This document shows positions 53,285 to 62,800 of a DNA stretch of 64,000 nucleotides, piece after piece. The translations under genes were made by a program, and so were the position numbers. Under the pieces are notes generated by a model that worked only from the letters and a program-made list of their open reading frames with translations, was not told where the DNA came from and did no database searches. Numbering within the stretch: the stretch's first letter is position 1; each line of letters begins with the position of its first letter. The stretch comes from a bacterium (lineage in GTDB: Bacteria; Bacillota; Bacilli; Lactobacillales; Streptococcaceae): assembly GCA_905221195.1 (NCBI GenBank), contig CAJNCF010000005.1:62001-126000 (forward strand). The letters run 5' to 3'.

Positions 53285-55543
53285 ATGTTATCACTACAAG
53301 AATTTGTACAAAATCGTTACAATAAAACCATTGCAGAATGTAGCAATGAAGAGCTTTACCTTGCTCTTCTTAACTACAGCAAGCTTGCAAGTAGCAAAAA
53401 ACCAGTTAATACTGGTAAGAAAAAAGTTTACTACATCTCAGCTGAGTTCTTGATTGGTAAACTTTTGTCAAACAACTTGATCAACCTTGGTCTTTACGAC
53501 GATGTCAAAAAAGAGTTGGCTGATACAGGTAAAGATTTGATCGAAGTTGAAGAGGTAGAATTGGAACCATCCCTTGGTAATGGTGGTTTGGGACGTTTGG
53601 CTGCCTGCTTTATCGACTCAATTTCTACTCTTGGATTGAACGGTGATGGTGTTGGTTTGAACTACCACTACGGTCTTTTCCAACAAGTTCTTAAAAACAA
53701 CCAACAAGAAACAATTCCAAATGCATGGTTGACAGAGCAAAACTGGTTGGTTCGCTCAAGCCGTAGCTACCAAGTACCATTTGCTCACTTTACATTGACA
53801 TCAACTCTTTACGATATCGATGTACCTGGTTACAAGACAGAAACGAAGAACCGCTTGCGTTTGTTTGACTTGGATTCAGTTGATTCTTCTATTATTAAAG
53901 ATGGTATCAACTTTGACAAGACAGATATCGCTCGCAACTTGACTCTCTTCCTTTACCCAGATGATAGTGATCGTCAAGGTGAATTGCTACGTATTTTCCA
54001 ACAATACTTCATGGTTTCAAACGGTGCGCAATTGATCATCGAAGAAGCGATCGAAAAAGGAAGCAACTTGCATGACCTTGCTGACTACGCAGTTGTCCAA
54101 ATCAACGATACTCACCCATCAATGGTTATCCCTGAATTGATCCGTCTTTTGACTGCTCGTGGGATCGAACTTGACGAAGCAATCTCAATCGTTCGCAGCA
54201 TGACTGCCTACACTAACCACACAATCCTTGCTGAAGCCCTTGAAAAATGGCCACTTGAATTCTTGCAAGAAGTGGTTCCTCACTTGGTACCAATCATCGA
54301 AGAATTGGACCGTCGCGTGAAAGCAGAAGTGAAAGATCCAGCTGTTCAAATTATCGATGAGAGCGGACGTGTTCACATGGCTCACATGGATATCCACTAC
54401 GGATACAGTGTTAACGGGGTAGCAGCACTCCACACTGAAATCTTGAAGAACTCTGAGTTGAAAGCTTTCTACGACCTTTACCCAGAAAAATTCAACAACA
54501 AAACAAACGGTATCACGTTCCGTCGTTGGCTCATGCATGCTAACCCAAGCTTGTCTCACTACTTGGATGAGATTCTTGGAGAAGGTTGGCACCATGAAGC
54601 TGATGAGCTTGAAAAACTCTTGTCTTACGAAGACAAAGCAGCTGTCAAAGAAAAATTGGAAAGCATCAAGGCTCACAACAAACGTAAATTGGCTCGTCAC
54701 TTGAAAGAACACCAAGGTGTAGAAATCAATCCAAACTCTATCTTTGACATCCAAATCAAACGTCTTCACGAGTACAAACGCCAACAAATGAATGCTTTGT
54801 ATGTGATCCATAAATACCTTGACATCAAAGCTGGTAACATCCCTGCTCGCCCAATCACAATCTTCTTTGGTGGTAAAGCAGCTCCAGCCTACACAATCGC
54901 TCAAGACATCATCCACTTGATTCTTTGCATGTCAGAAGTTATTGCTAACGATCCAGCAGTAGCTCCACACTTGCAAGTAGTTATGGTTGAAAACTACAAC
55001 GTTACTGCAGCAAGCTTCCTTATCCCAGCATGTGATATCTCAGAACAAATCTCACTTGCTTCTAAAGAAGCTTCAGGTACTGGTAACATGAAATTCATGT
55101 TAAACGGAGCTTTGACTCTTGGTACTATGGACGGTGCTAACGTGGAAATCGCTGAGTTGGTTGGCGACGAAAACATCTACATCTTTGGTGAAGATTCAGA
55201 AACTGTTATCGACCTTTACGCAAAAGCAGCTTACAAATCAAGCGAATTCTACGCTCGTAAAGCTATCAAACCATTGGTTGACTTCATCGTTAGCGATGCA
55301 GTTCTTGCAGCTGGAAACAAAGAGCGCTTGGAACGTCTTTACAATGAATTGATCAACAAAGACTGGTTCATGACTCTTCTTGACTTGGAAGACTACATCA
55401 AAGTGAAAGAGCAAATGCTTGCTGACTACGAAGACCGTGACGCATGGTTGGATAAAGTCATCGTTAACATTTCTAAAGCAGGATTCTTCTCATCTGACCG
55501 TACAATCGCTCAGTATAACGAAGATATCTGGCACTTGAACTAA
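53285..55543 (+). CDS. malP: Maltodextrin/glycogen phosphorylase
   Basis: The 752-aa GT35 enzyme splits glucose-1-phosphate from maltodextrins. [14 protein letters not shown] near residue 97, the phosphate-site [12 protein letters not shown] near 500, and [14 protein letters not shown] near 600 with the lysine for pyridoxal phosphate are all present. It lies 25 bases after malM with CAGGAGACACC before its ATG. With MalM it breaks down imported maltodextrins. Codon use is highly optimised. Confidence 0.96.
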   Translation: MLSLQEFVQNRYNKTIAECSNEELYLALLNYSKLASSKKPVNTGKKKVYYISAEFLIGKLLSNNLINLGLYDDVKKELADTGKDLIEVEEVELEPSLGNGGLGRLAACFIDSISTLGLNGDGVGLNYHYGLFQQVLKNNQQETIPNAWLTEQNWLVRSSRSYQVPFAHFTLTSTLYDIDVPGYKTETKNRLRLFDLDSVDSSIIKDGINFDKTDIARNLTLFLYPDDSDRQGELLRIFQQYFMVSNGAQLIIEEAIEKGSNLHDLADYAVVQINDTHPSMVIPELIRLLTARGIELDEAISIVRSMTAYTNHTILAEALEKWPLEFLQEVVPHLVPIIEELDRRVKAEVKDPAVQIIDESGRVHMAHMDIHYGYSVNGVAALHTEILKNSELKAFYDLYPEKFNNKTNGITFRRWLMHANPSLSHYLDEILGEGWHHEADELEKLLSYEDKAAVKEKLESIKAHNKRKLARHLKEHQGVEINPNSIFDIQIKRLHEYKRQQMNALYVIHKYLDIKAGNIPARPITIFFGGKAAPAYTIAQDIIHLILCMSEVIANDPAVAPHLQVVMVENYNVTAASFLIPACDISEQISLASKEASGTGNMKFMLNGALTLGTMDGANVEIAELVGDENIYIFGEDSETVIDLYAKAAYKSSEFYARKAIKPLVDFIVSDAVLAAGNKERLERLYNELINKDWFMTLLDLEDYIKVKEQMLADYEDRDAWLDKVIVNISKAGFFSSDRTIAQYNEDIWHLN

Positions 55544-55568
55544 GATAAAGATTTATACTAATACATTT

Positions 55569-55607
55569 TGTAAAAAAAGCGAGTTTCGATTGAAATTCGC
55601 TTTTTTG
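55569..55607 (+). terminator. malMP terminator
   Basis: AAAAAAGCGA..TTTC pairs with GAAATTCGCTTTTTT and ends in a T-run. Confidence 0.8.
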
Positions 55608-55659
55608 AATACTTGAGTAGAAATAGATCTCTGATACTTTATTGGATAGGGTTGTGGTT

Positions 55660-55685
55660 TGCACTTGATTTTCATTGAGTATTAT
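55660..55685 (+). repeat. BOX boxC-end remnant
   Basis: CTTGATTTTCATTGAGTAT matches the closing end of BOX elements. The rest of the element is missing. Confidence 0.55.
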
Positions 55686-55781
55686 AATTATTTTTATCTG
55701 AAAATTGTAAGAAAGTGTGTTAAAATGAGAACGTATACAATTGGTTATTTGGATATCAAATTAGAATTTAAAGAGGTCATT

Positions 55782-56678
55782 ATGAGTAACTTAGAGATTG
55801 GGAAACGAATTCGCACCTTACGAACTGAAAAAGGATTGAGTAGAGAAGCATTTTGTGGAGATGAAAAGCATCTTACTGTTCGTCAGTTGGGAAGAATTGA
55901 AGCAGGAAATAATCTTCCGAGTTTATCTAAATTGGACTATATAGCAGAAGTGTTAGAGGTCCCGATGTCTCAGTTAATTGACGAGGGATTGTTAATTGTT
56001 CCTAAAGAGTATTTAAAACTAAAAACGAAATTGATTCGTCAATCTATTCATGGAGATGAAGAAAAAATTCGTCAACGTGAGGAAATCTTTGAGGAAATTC
56101 AGGAACGCTTTTATGACCAACTGCCTGAAGATGAGCGAGTAGCAGTTGAAGTCCTACAAGCCATTGATGATGTATATGTTTCTGAAAACGCTGAATTTGG
56201 GGAAGGTTTAATTGAGGAGTATTTTGAGCAAACAATGCTGAGAACAGAATATTCGACAAATGATCTACTACTATTGTACTTGTATTTTTTATCTTTAGCG
56301 GTTAATGCAGAACGAGATGAAATAACTTTAAAAAAAGTTTGTCTAAATATTGTATCTCAAACAAATTATGATGATACAAACCATATTCACTTGCTTCAAA
56401 GGGTGCTAATAGGTTTAGTACTTTATCAGCTTGACATCGATTATCATGAATTTATACCTGAAATATTGAGCATTTTAAGAGAAATTATGATTGACATCGG
56501 AGATACTAGTTTAAAACCAACTGTAGACTTCATTGAAGCAAAATATTACTTATACGGAGAAAAAGATAAAGAAAAAGCCCTGCAATACTATGAAAAAGCT
56601 ATTAATGGGGCAGAATTTTTGAATGACATGAATTTTAAAAATCGAGTGATAGAAGAAAAAAATAAGGATTTTCCATAA
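55782..56678 (+). CDS. PlcR/Rgg-like regulator with HTH and TPR-type region (298 aa)
   Basis: The N-terminus is an XRE helix-turn-helix (LEIGKRIRTLRTEKGLSREA, LTVRQLGRIEAGNNLPSLSK). The rest is helical and TPR-like, ending in a typical AKYYLYGEKDKEKALQYYEK repeat, as in peptide-sensing PlcR/TprA/Rgg proteins. ATG 55782 follows AAAGAGGTCATT; the longer frame from 55659 runs into a BOX remnant and the promoter. No signal-peptide gene is evident nearby. The ABC transporter module that follows may be its target. Confidence 0.82.
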   Translation: MSNLEIGKRIRTLRTEKGLSREAFCGDEKHLTVRQLGRIEAGNNLPSLSKLDYIAEVLEVPMSQLIDEGLLIVPKEYLKLKTKLIRQSIHGDEEKIRQREEIFEEIQERFYDQLPEDERVAVEVLQAIDDVYVSENAEFGEGLIEEYFEQTMLRTEYSTNDLLLLYLYFLSLAVNAERDEITLKKVCLNIVSQTNYDDTNHIHLLQRVLIGLVLYQLDIDYHEFIPEILSILREIMIDIGDTSLKPTVDFIEAKYYLYGEKDKEKALQYYEKAINGAEFLNDMNFKNRVIEEKNKDFP

Positions 56679-56690
56679 TTTCAATTTAAA

Positions 56691-56735
56691 AACAGGACAT
56701 AAATGTCAGTGGACATTTATGTCCTGTTTTTTTAC
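56691..56735 (+). terminator. Very strong terminator with 17-bp perfect stem
   Basis: The stem runs from AACAGGACATAAATGTC (56691-56707) to GACATTTATGTCCTGTT (56712-56728), loop of four, followed by TTTTTT. It separates the regulator from the small gene and ABC module. Confidence 0.9.
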
Positions 56736-56836
56736 TCTCGTAAGGGATATACTGTTATTGTAAATAAGTTAAGCAGAACGCAATGCTAGAAACATTTCTA
56801 TTTAACGGGATGTAGATTAGCAAGCGGGAGGAAAAT

Positions 56837-57058
56837 ATGGTAAAAGCAATTGACTATTATATGGATGAAAAGTTTGTCAAGAAGGATTATCTGATTATCA
56901 AAAATAGTCTAGATAGCAGACGCCTATGTAAAGTGACACTTGATGAGAAATTGCTCAAATTAGTTCTCTTGCTTCCAAATGAAATGAGAGAAATCAAAAT
57001 GGACTCCAACTTAAAGCCTAGAATTAGAGTTGTTGACATAACCGATGGGAGTGAGTGA
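56837..57058 (+). CDS. Small soluble protein of unknown function (73 aa)
   Basis: GGGAGGAAAAT precedes ATG 56837. The product is lysine- and leucine-rich without membrane helices (KKDYLIIKNSLDSRRLCKVT, LKLVLLLPNEMREIK). No family recognised. It lies 41 bases before the ABC ATPase gene and is likely co-transcribed. Confidence 0.65.
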   Translation: MVKAIDYYMDEKFVKKDYLIIKNSLDSRRLCKVTLDEKLLKLVLLLPNEMREIKMDSNLKPRIRVVDITDGSE

Positions 57059-57099
57059 AGTTTCTAAAATACAATTTATCATTAGAAAGAGGTAATACA

Positions 57100-57924
57100 A
57101 TGATTAAGGTAGAAAGAGTTACAAAGCGATTTGGAGATAATATTGCTTTAAATCAAATTAGTTTTTCAATAAACGAAGGAGAAATTTTTGGATTCCTAGG
57201 TCCATCTGGTTCAGGGAAGACAACAATAATCAATATTCTGACAGGACAGCTACAGGCTAACAGCGGAAAGACAGAATTATTAGGGAAAGATTCTCAAAAA
57301 TTACTTCCGTCAGATTTTGAAGAGTTAGGTTTAGTAGGTGACACAAGTGGTTATTACGAAAAATTGAGTTTGTACAATAACTTGTTGCTATTTGCAAGAC
57401 TATACGGAGTTTCAAAATCTCGAATTGAAGAAATTCTAAAACAAGTTGGTCTGTATGATAGTAAAGATACTCCAGCTGAGAAACTTTCTACAGGAATGCG
57501 TCAACGAATGCTTTTAGCTCGTGCTTTAATCAATTATCCTAAAGTTCTATTTTTAGATGAACCTACAAGTGGGTTAGATCCCACAACCTCAAAGAAGATT
57601 CACAAATTACTACAGGAGTTAAAGGAAAGAGGAACAACCATTTTCTTAACTACTCATGATATGAATGAGGCGACTTTATTATGTGATAACCTAGCTCTTT
57701 TGAATAAAGGTGATCTTATTGAACAAGGAAGCCCAAGCGAAATTATCCAAAAATACAACACGGAAAAAAAGGTTGCAGTAACTTATAGTGATTCTACTAA
57801 AAAGGTAGTGCGCTTTGAAGACTTGCAACAAGAAGATTATAAAAAAATGATGACGATTCACTCATGTGAACCAACTTTAGAAGATATTTTTATTAAATTG
57901 ACAGGAGAAAAATTAGATGTTTAA
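57100..57924 (+). CDS. ABC exporter ATP-binding protein (274 aa), paralogue
   Basis: Walker A GPSGSGKTT, signature LSTGMRQR, Walker B KVLFLDEPTSGLDP and LTTHD are intact. ATG 57100 has AGAAAGAGG at good spacing and gives exactly the length of the paralogue at 40338-41162; a longer frame from 57055 is not supported. The two proteins are alike over their full length, ending in the same ITLTGEKLDV-like tail. It overlaps the permease gene by eight bases, as in the other module. Substrate unknown. Confidence 0.93.
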   Translation: MIKVERVTKRFGDNIALNQISFSINEGEIFGFLGPSGSGKTTIINILTGQLQANSGKTELLGKDSQKLLPSDFEELGLVGDTSGYYEKLSLYNNLLLFARLYGVSKSRIEEILKQVGLYDSKDTPAEKLSTGMRQRMLLARALINYPKVLFLDEPTSGLDPTTSKKIHKLLQELKERGTTIFLTTHDMNEATLLCDNLALLNKGDLIEQGSPSEIIQKYNTEKKVAVTYSDSTKKVVRFEDLQQEDYKKMMTIHSCEPTLEDIFIKLTGEKLDV

Positions 57925-58666
57925 GAGAATTTTAGCCCTTATCTGGTTGAGGACACAAGTATTATTAACAAACAAAAACACTTTGGTGCAGGTAGTATTC
58001 CCATTCTTTATGGTTCTACTCTTCCAAAATTTTATGAATACAGATGGCACTCAAGGGAAAACACTATTATTTAGTTCTTTAACAATGGCATTCTCATTTT
58101 CTTCTGGGTCAATGATTTCAAACTCTATTGCAGAGGAAAAGGAAAAAAGAATTTTTAAAACTCTCATTTTAAGTGGGGTTCGCCGTGGAGAATATCTTGT
58201 TTCCGTGTTGTTTTATCCTGTAATCTTTGCCTTGGCTTCAGTTATTTCCTTCCCTATTATGGTTGAAGTGGATTTCGCAAAAGATTATCCTGTATACCTT
58301 GTAGTAGCTTCACTGGTAGCATTATGTACAATCCTCTTAAATTTAGTGATTGGAGCTATTTCAGAGACACAAACGCAGGCTCAGGTCTATGGTTTGATTC
58401 CAATGCTTGGTCTCTCATTCTTGCCGATGTTTTCTCAAGTTAGCTCAGAGATTAAGAAATTTATGGATACAACCTTCTTAGGAGTTTATGTAGATTTCTT
58501 TAATAAACCAGATTTCAAGTTGAATTTTGACAGTTTGGGAATCACTTTTGCTTGGGTTGTAGCATTACTTGTCCTTAGTTATTGGGGGTTGAAAAATAAA
58601 AAAAGAGTACAGTTTGGAAAATTAACAATTAATCAACTTCAAAAACTAACTTTTTTTAAAGCTTAG
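57917..58666 (+). CDS. ABC-2 type permease (249 aa), paralogue
   Basis: Six membrane helices, with the AEEKEKRIFKTLILSGVRRG loop facing the ATPase. It is the partner of the ATPase before it and paralogous to 41155-41853. It ends with a basic soluble tail. A terminator follows. Confidence 0.88.
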   Translation: MFKRILALIWLRTQVLLTNKNTLVQVVFPFFMVLLFQNFMNTDGTQGKTLLFSSLTMAFSFSSGSMISNSIAEEKEKRIFKTLILSGVRRGEYLVSVLFYPVIFALASVISFPIMVEVDFAKDYPVYLVVASLVALCTILLNLVIGAISETQTQAQVYGLIPMLGLSFLPMFSQVSSEIKKFMDTTFLGVYVDFFNKPDFKLNFDSLGITFAWVVALLVLSYWGLKNKKRVQFGKLTINQLQKLTFFKA

Positions 58667-58703
58667 TGTTAGTAAGCTTTGTAAGAAACCTAGTTTAAAA
58701 CAA

Positions 58704-58733
58704 TAAACCAGCGCTTAAAACGCTGGTTTTTAC
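58704..58733 (+). terminator. Terminator of the second ABC module
   Basis: AAACCAGCG-CTTAAAA-CGCTGGTTTTT forms a clean hairpin with T-run. Confidence 0.85.
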
Positions 58734-58833
58734 TGTCTTCAGCCTTATGTTTCTTCATAGTTGATTACCTCATATTTCTTGTATTCGCTTACATAAAGTA
58801 TTATAATATGATTGTAGGAAAGAAGGTGTTTTT

Positions 58834-59040
58834 ATGTGGAAAAAATATTTTTCAAAATATAGATGGACAGATTTATTTTGGATTTTATTTGTCATTTTGA
58901 CCTGCCTCTATATTGGCAATCATGATTTGTTTCCTCTCAATCATCAAGAAATCTCTCTTCGAGGTAGTTTCTGGGGATCTGTACTTGCCTTATTTCACTT
59001 GCTATTTATTGATAAATTTGTTATTTCAAATCGAAAATAA
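58834..59040 (+). CDS. Small membrane protein (68 aa)
   Basis: The protein has two hydrophobic helices (LFWILFVILTCLYIG and SVLALFHLLFIDKFVI) and basic ends. GAAAGAAGGTG precedes ATG 58834, and a TATAAT -10 (58801-58806) lies upstream. Function unknown. The next small gene follows after about 55 bases. Confidence 0.7.
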   Translation: MWKKYFSKYRWTDLFWILFVILTCLYIGNHDLFPLNHQEISLRGSFWGSVLALFHLLFIDKFVISNRK

Positions 59041-59095
59041 ATATGAGGTATATGCCTGACTGCCTACTTTTAAGATTGATTTTGGAGGGAAAATT

Positions 59096-59266
59096 TTGTC
59101 TCTATTATTTATTGCTTTAAATTTATTTATTTTGTATAAGATCTATTCTTTGAGGAGGGAGAAATCGAAATACTTGATTTATACGGCTTATATCATATTT
59201 GGGGTAAATGTACTATATGGTGTTCAATGGTTATTAAGAGAACTGATTTCAACTATTTCCTCTTAA
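59096..59266 (+). CDS. Small membrane protein with TTG start (56 aa)
   Basis: GGAGGGAAAAT precedes TTG 59096 at proper spacing. The 56 codons encode two hydrophobic segments (SLLFIALNLFILYKIY and YLIYTAYIIFGVNVLYGVQW) split by a basic stretch (SLRREKSK). It forms a pair with the preceding small membrane protein gene. Function unknown; below the size many gene finders report. Confidence 0.6.
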   Translation: MSLLFIALNLFILYKIYSLRREKSKYLIYTAYIIFGVNVLYGVQWLLRELISTISS

Positions 59267-59283
59267 TATGTATGGAAACTATA

Positions 59284-59336
59284 ACAAAACGCATAAGATC
59301 AAGATTTTGAATACCTGTTCTTATGCGTTTTTGTAA
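59284..59336. repeat. Palindromic repeat related to 31290-31336
   Basis: AAAACGCATAAGATCAAG..CTTATGCGTTTTT is the reverse-oriented relative of the palindrome within the MITE-like element at 31256-31383. It may also act as the terminator of the small membrane genes. Confidence 0.55.
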
Positions 59337-59380
59337 TATTGAGGATTTTCATTAAGTTTTCTACCTTTGCGAAGTCTCGT

Positions 59381-60229
59381 TTAAAATGCTTTCCCAATCA
59401 GAATCTCCGCTTCAATTGTAATCTTTGTCAGTTGGCTCCAGTCAATCTTGGTCTGGTCAATGTGAAAGAGGAGAGGCGTCATACTGAGTAGGGCTTGGAG
59501 TTGCTCTGCTGTGATAGTCTTAGTCAGAGAGGAAGTATGGCTAGATAGGATGGTAAAGTGTTCTTGGAAATGATTTTTGATATCTTGATTAGAATACTCC
59601 TTGTTTGTCAGCTGGTCTTGTACCTTCTGACGGATTTCTTTGAGGTGATTTTTAGTTGGGATAACCTTGATCAAGATACCGTCTTTGGATAAAACGCGGC
59701 GAAATTCTCCATAATTTGCAGGTGAGAAGATATCAAGCAGGATATCCATGATGGCGTCCTTTATAGGAAGGCGAGCTAAGTCGCCGACAAACCAATTGAC
59801 TGCCCAGTTGGGTTCGCTCTTGGCAGCGATTTGGACTGAATCTTTGGAAATGTCAAAGGCATAGAAGGTTTTTTCAGGGTGATTTTCTTGGAGTTTTCGA
59901 GAGTAGAAACCTTCGCCACAGCCGATATCTAAAATTGTTTTGGCACTTTCTGAGCTTGCAAGTAAATCGGAGATGGCCTCTAAGATAGCTTGATAAAAGC
60001 CAGCTTCTAGGATCTGTTGGCGGTTTTGAAAGTTTTCCTTGTCGTAGTTGGCAGATTGCTTGATTTGAGGTGCCAGATTGACATAGCCAAATTTAGCCAA
60101 GTCAAAAGAATGGCGATTGCTACATTTGAGACTGCTCTCTACCAGAATCAGATTTTCTTGGCAGATAGGACAGGCAAAGGCAGTCGCAGAAACGAAGCGC
60201 TGCAGTTTTGGTTTGAGATTTGTATTCAT
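59381..60229 (-). CDS. rlmA: 23S rRNA (guanine-N1)-methyltransferase RlmA(II)-like
   Basis: The 282-aa protein has an N-terminal zinc site (FACPICQENL with CxxC, then CSNRHSF) and a SAM-binding methyltransferase domain (ILDIGCGEGFYSRKL near residue 95; AFDISKDSVQIAAK; then NWFVGDLARLPI). The RlmA family methylates N1 of G745/G748 in 23S helix 35; the Gram-positive type acts at G748. It lies alone on the minus strand. ATG follows a weak ribosome site. Confidence 0.88.
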   Translation of the reverse strand: MNTNLKPKLQRFVSATAFACPICQENLILVESSLKCSNRHSFDLAKFGYVNLAPQIKQSANYDKENFQNRQQILEAGFYQAILEAISDLLASSESAKTILDIGCGEGFYSRKLQENHPEKTFYAFDISKDSVQIAAKSEPNWAVNWFVGDLARLPIKDAIMDILLDIFSPANYGEFRRVLSKDGILIKVIPTKNHLKEIRQKVQDQLTNKEYSNQDIKNHFQEHFTILSSHTSSLTKTITAEQLQALLSMTPLLFHIDQTKIDWSQLTKITIEAEILIGKAF

Positions 60230-60379
60230 AGTTCAAGTGTATCAAAAGAGACAAATGAAAGCAACTTTAGGATGATTTGTAATAGAATTAAATAGGAGTA
60301 TAATTACTTTTCAAAGCACTAAAATTAAATTGCTTTTATATACAAATTAATATATAATAATAGTTAGGAGGAAATAAGT

Positions 60380-60658
60380 ATGTTAAAAGAAGTATTAACC
60401 GTTGCAAAAGTTGCGAAAAAATCTTCACTATTTTTAGGTGGTGTCGCATTTGGTACCCTTGGTTTGAAAATCTTAGCAAGTAAGGAAGCTAAAAAAGGTT
60501 ATTCTAAAGCTTTGGCTAAGGCTTACAAGTTGAAAGACGAGCTAGATGCATCTGTTTCTGTTGTGAAGCAACATGGAGATGATGTCTTGCAAGATGCCAA
60601 ATATTTGTACGAGCAAGAGAAAAAAGAAGAGCAATTAGATAGCCTTATAGGAGAATAA
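60380..60658 (+). CDS. DUF6110-like small protein (92 aa)
   Basis: AGGAGGAAATAAGT precedes the ATG. The protein has one hydrophobic helix (SSLFLGGVAFGTLGLKILAS) then a long charged helix. It ends one base before the P-type ATPase gene, so it is probably a dedicated partner or metal-binding helper. I associate this type with DUF6110 but without certainty. Confidence 0.7.
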   Translation: MLKEVLTVAKVAKKSSLFLGGVAFGTLGLKILASKEAKKGYSKALAKAYKLKDELDASVSVVKQHGDDVLQDAKYLYEQEKKEEQLDSLIGE

Positions 60659-60659
60659 T

Positions 60660-62723
60660 ATGTCTTTTAAAGTGCTACATAGAGGATACCAACATATCCG
60701 CCTATCATCTTCTTTTTCACTCACCTTGGATATTCAAGACTATCTTCGTTCCTTGGCGAGAGATGAAAAGGGGATTGAGTCTATCCAGTTTTACATGGAT
60801 CAACAGCACTTTACTCTACGTATAAAAGAAGGCTTCTCCGTATTAGACAATGCAGAAGCCTTTTTAAAAAGAATTGATAAAGGGAAAGTTTCTGAGTTGA
60901 TGACTCTTCCTGTTCGTAGAGAAGAGAGTGCTTATTCTATTGTTTCAGGTGCAGCGATTAAGCGTGTGCTTTTTCGTAGTCTTGTGCCGTCTCCAATTCG
61001 CTATATATGGACTTGTTATCAGGCTTTTGGATATGTTAAAGAAGCCTATCAAACACTAGCGCGTAAGGAACTAACGATGGAAGTCTTGGACTGTTCGGCT
61101 ATTTTATTGTCTTTGTTTATGAACCAATCCAAGACTGCCAGCAACATCATGTTTATGCTTGATTTGGGGAATCATTTAGATCAGTGGTCCTTGAAAAAAA
61201 CTGCAACAGATTTAGAACAAAGCCTTCTTGCAAAAGAGAGCGATGTATTCTTGGTACAGGGCGATACGGTCGTTAGTATCAAGAGTTCCGATGTTCAAAT
61301 AGGAGATGTCTTGGTCCTATCTCAAGGAAATGAAATTCTGTTTGATGGACAAGTAGTTTCAGGTTTAGGTATGGTCAACGAAAGTTCCTTGACGGGAGAG
61401 AGTTTTCCAGTTGAAAAAAGAGAGTCTGATTCGGTTTGTGCAAACACAGTCTTGGAGACTGGGGAGCTACGCATTCGTGTAACCGATAATCAGATGAACA
61501 GCCGTATTTTACAGCTGATTGAGTTGATGAAAAAATCTGAAGAAAACAAGAAAACAAAACAACGCTATTTCATCAAGATGGCGGACAAGGTCGTCAAATA
61601 TAATTTCTTGGGGGCTGGTCTGACTTACCTATTAACAGGTTCTTTTTCTAAGGCTATTTCTTTCCTATTGGTCGATTTCTCCTGCGCTTTGAAAATCTCT
61701 ACTCCTGTAGCTTATTTGACAGCTATCAAGGAGGGGTTGAACCGTGAAATGGTGATTAAGGATGGAGATGTTCTAGAGAAATATCTGGAAGTTGACACTT
61801 TCTTGTTTGATAAGACAGGAACAATCACAACTAGCTATCCTATAGTTGAAAAGGTGTTACCTTTTGGAGATTATAGCGAGGAAGATATTCTCAGAATCAG
61901 TGCCTGTCTTGAGGAACACATTTATCATCCTATTGCTAATGCCATTGTCAAACAAGCCGAGATAGAGGGAATTGAACATGAGGAAATGCATGGGAAACTC
62001 CAATATATTGCAAGCAAGGGAATCAAATCCCATATAGATGGCCAACCAGTTGTTATTGGGAATTATGTCTTGATGCAGGATGAGCAGATTCATATCAGTT
62101 CAGAACAAAATGCTTTAATTGAAGAATACAAGAGTCACTACAATCTCTTATTCTTAGCATATCAGAATGAATTGATTGGAATGTTCTGCATCCATACTCC
62201 CTTGAGAAAAGAAGCAAAAGTAGCCTTGGAGAAACTTAAGACTCAAGGGAAAAAATTGATTCTGGCAACAGGGGATACCCTGGTTAGGACAGAGGAATTA
62301 GTCAAAGATTTGCCCTTTGATCAGGTCTATACAGACTTGAAACCTGATGGGAAATTTGAGTTAGTAGAGGAACTGCAGAAAGCAGGTCACACTATTTTGA
62401 TGGTTGGAGATGGGTTGAATGACTCAGCTGCTCTAACCCTATCAGATATCGGTGTGGTGATGAATGAGAGTGCAGATATTTCTAAGCAAATGAGTGATAT
62501 CTTATTGTTAGATAATCGCTTAGATTTCTTCCAAGAGTTGGATTCGCTATCATCATCTTTGCAAATACTCATCAAGAAGAATATTCAAGATACCGTTGTC
62601 GTAAATAGTAGTTTGATTGGCTTTGGCTTGTTTAATTGGCTCAGTCCTTCAAACCTCTCTATCTTACATAATCTAACAACCTTACGCATAGTCCTGCGTA
62701 GTCTGTCTATTAAGGCTAGATAG
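60660..62723 (+). CDS. Heavy-metal-type P-type ATPase with SCA motif
   Basis: The 687-aa protein has the P1B-like core: actuator VNESSLTGESFPVEK near residue 240, membrane motif VDFSCALKISTPVAYLTAIK near residue 340, phosphorylation site LFDKTGTITT near residue 383, nucleotide domain with CLEEHIYHPIANAIVK (HP dipeptide typical of P1B) and VGDGLNDSAAL near residue 585. The usual CPC/CPx ion motif is SCA here, so the ion is not clear. The N-terminus (about 90 residues) lacks a CxxC metal domain. The gene follows the DUF6110-like partner by one base. Confidence 0.88.
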   Translation: MSFKVLHRGYQHIRLSSSFSLTLDIQDYLRSLARDEKGIESIQFYMDQQHFTLRIKEGFSVLDNAEAFLKRIDKGKVSELMTLPVRREESAYSIVSGAAIKRVLFRSLVPSPIRYIWTCYQAFGYVKEAYQTLARKELTMEVLDCSAILLSLFMNQSKTASNIMFMLDLGNHLDQWSLKKTATDLEQSLLAKESDVFLVQGDTVVSIKSSDVQIGDVLVLSQGNEILFDGQVVSGLGMVNESSLTGESFPVEKRESDSVCANTVLETGELRIRVTDNQMNSRILQLIELMKKSEENKKTKQRYFIKMADKVVKYNFLGAGLTYLLTGSFSKAISFLLVDFSCALKISTPVAYLTAIKEGLNREMVIKDGDVLEKYLEVDTFLFDKTGTITTSYPIVEKVLPFGDYSEEDILRISACLEEHIYHPIANAIVKQAEIEGIEHEEMHGKLQYIASKGIKSHIDGQPVVIGNYVLMQDEQIHISSEQNALIEEYKSHYNLLFLAYQNELIGMFCIHTPLRKEAKVALEKLKTQGKKLILATGDTLVRTEELVKDLPFDQVYTDLKPDGKFELVEELQKAGHTILMVGDGLNDSAALTLSDIGVVMNESADISKQMSDILLLDNRLDFFQELDSLSSSLQILIKKNIQDTVVVNSSLIGFGLFNWLSPSNLSILHNLTTLRIVLRSLSIKAR

Positions 62724-62739
62724 ATGAGAGTTATTAACA

Positions 62740-62782
62740 GCAAAAAGGAGTTACCTTTCTTGAGGTTAACTCCTTTGTTTAT
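62740..62782. terminator. Terminator between the ATPase gene and tyrS
   Basis: AAAAAGGAGTTAC pairs with GTTAACTCCTTT imperfectly around TTTCTTGAG, with A and T flanks serving both converging genes. Confidence 0.7.
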
Positions 62783-62800
62783 AGATAAATGTTGAATAGT

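Noticed and set aside
54185..54916. Minus-strand open frame of 243 codons inside malP
   Set aside because: Antisense shadow of a highly codon-biased gene; the Phe/Val-rich product has no family features.
55659..55781. Longer start for the PlcR/Rgg-like regulator
   Set aside because: The extra part begins in a BOX remnant and crosses a likely promoter; ATG 55782 has a ribosome site and starts the HTH domain.
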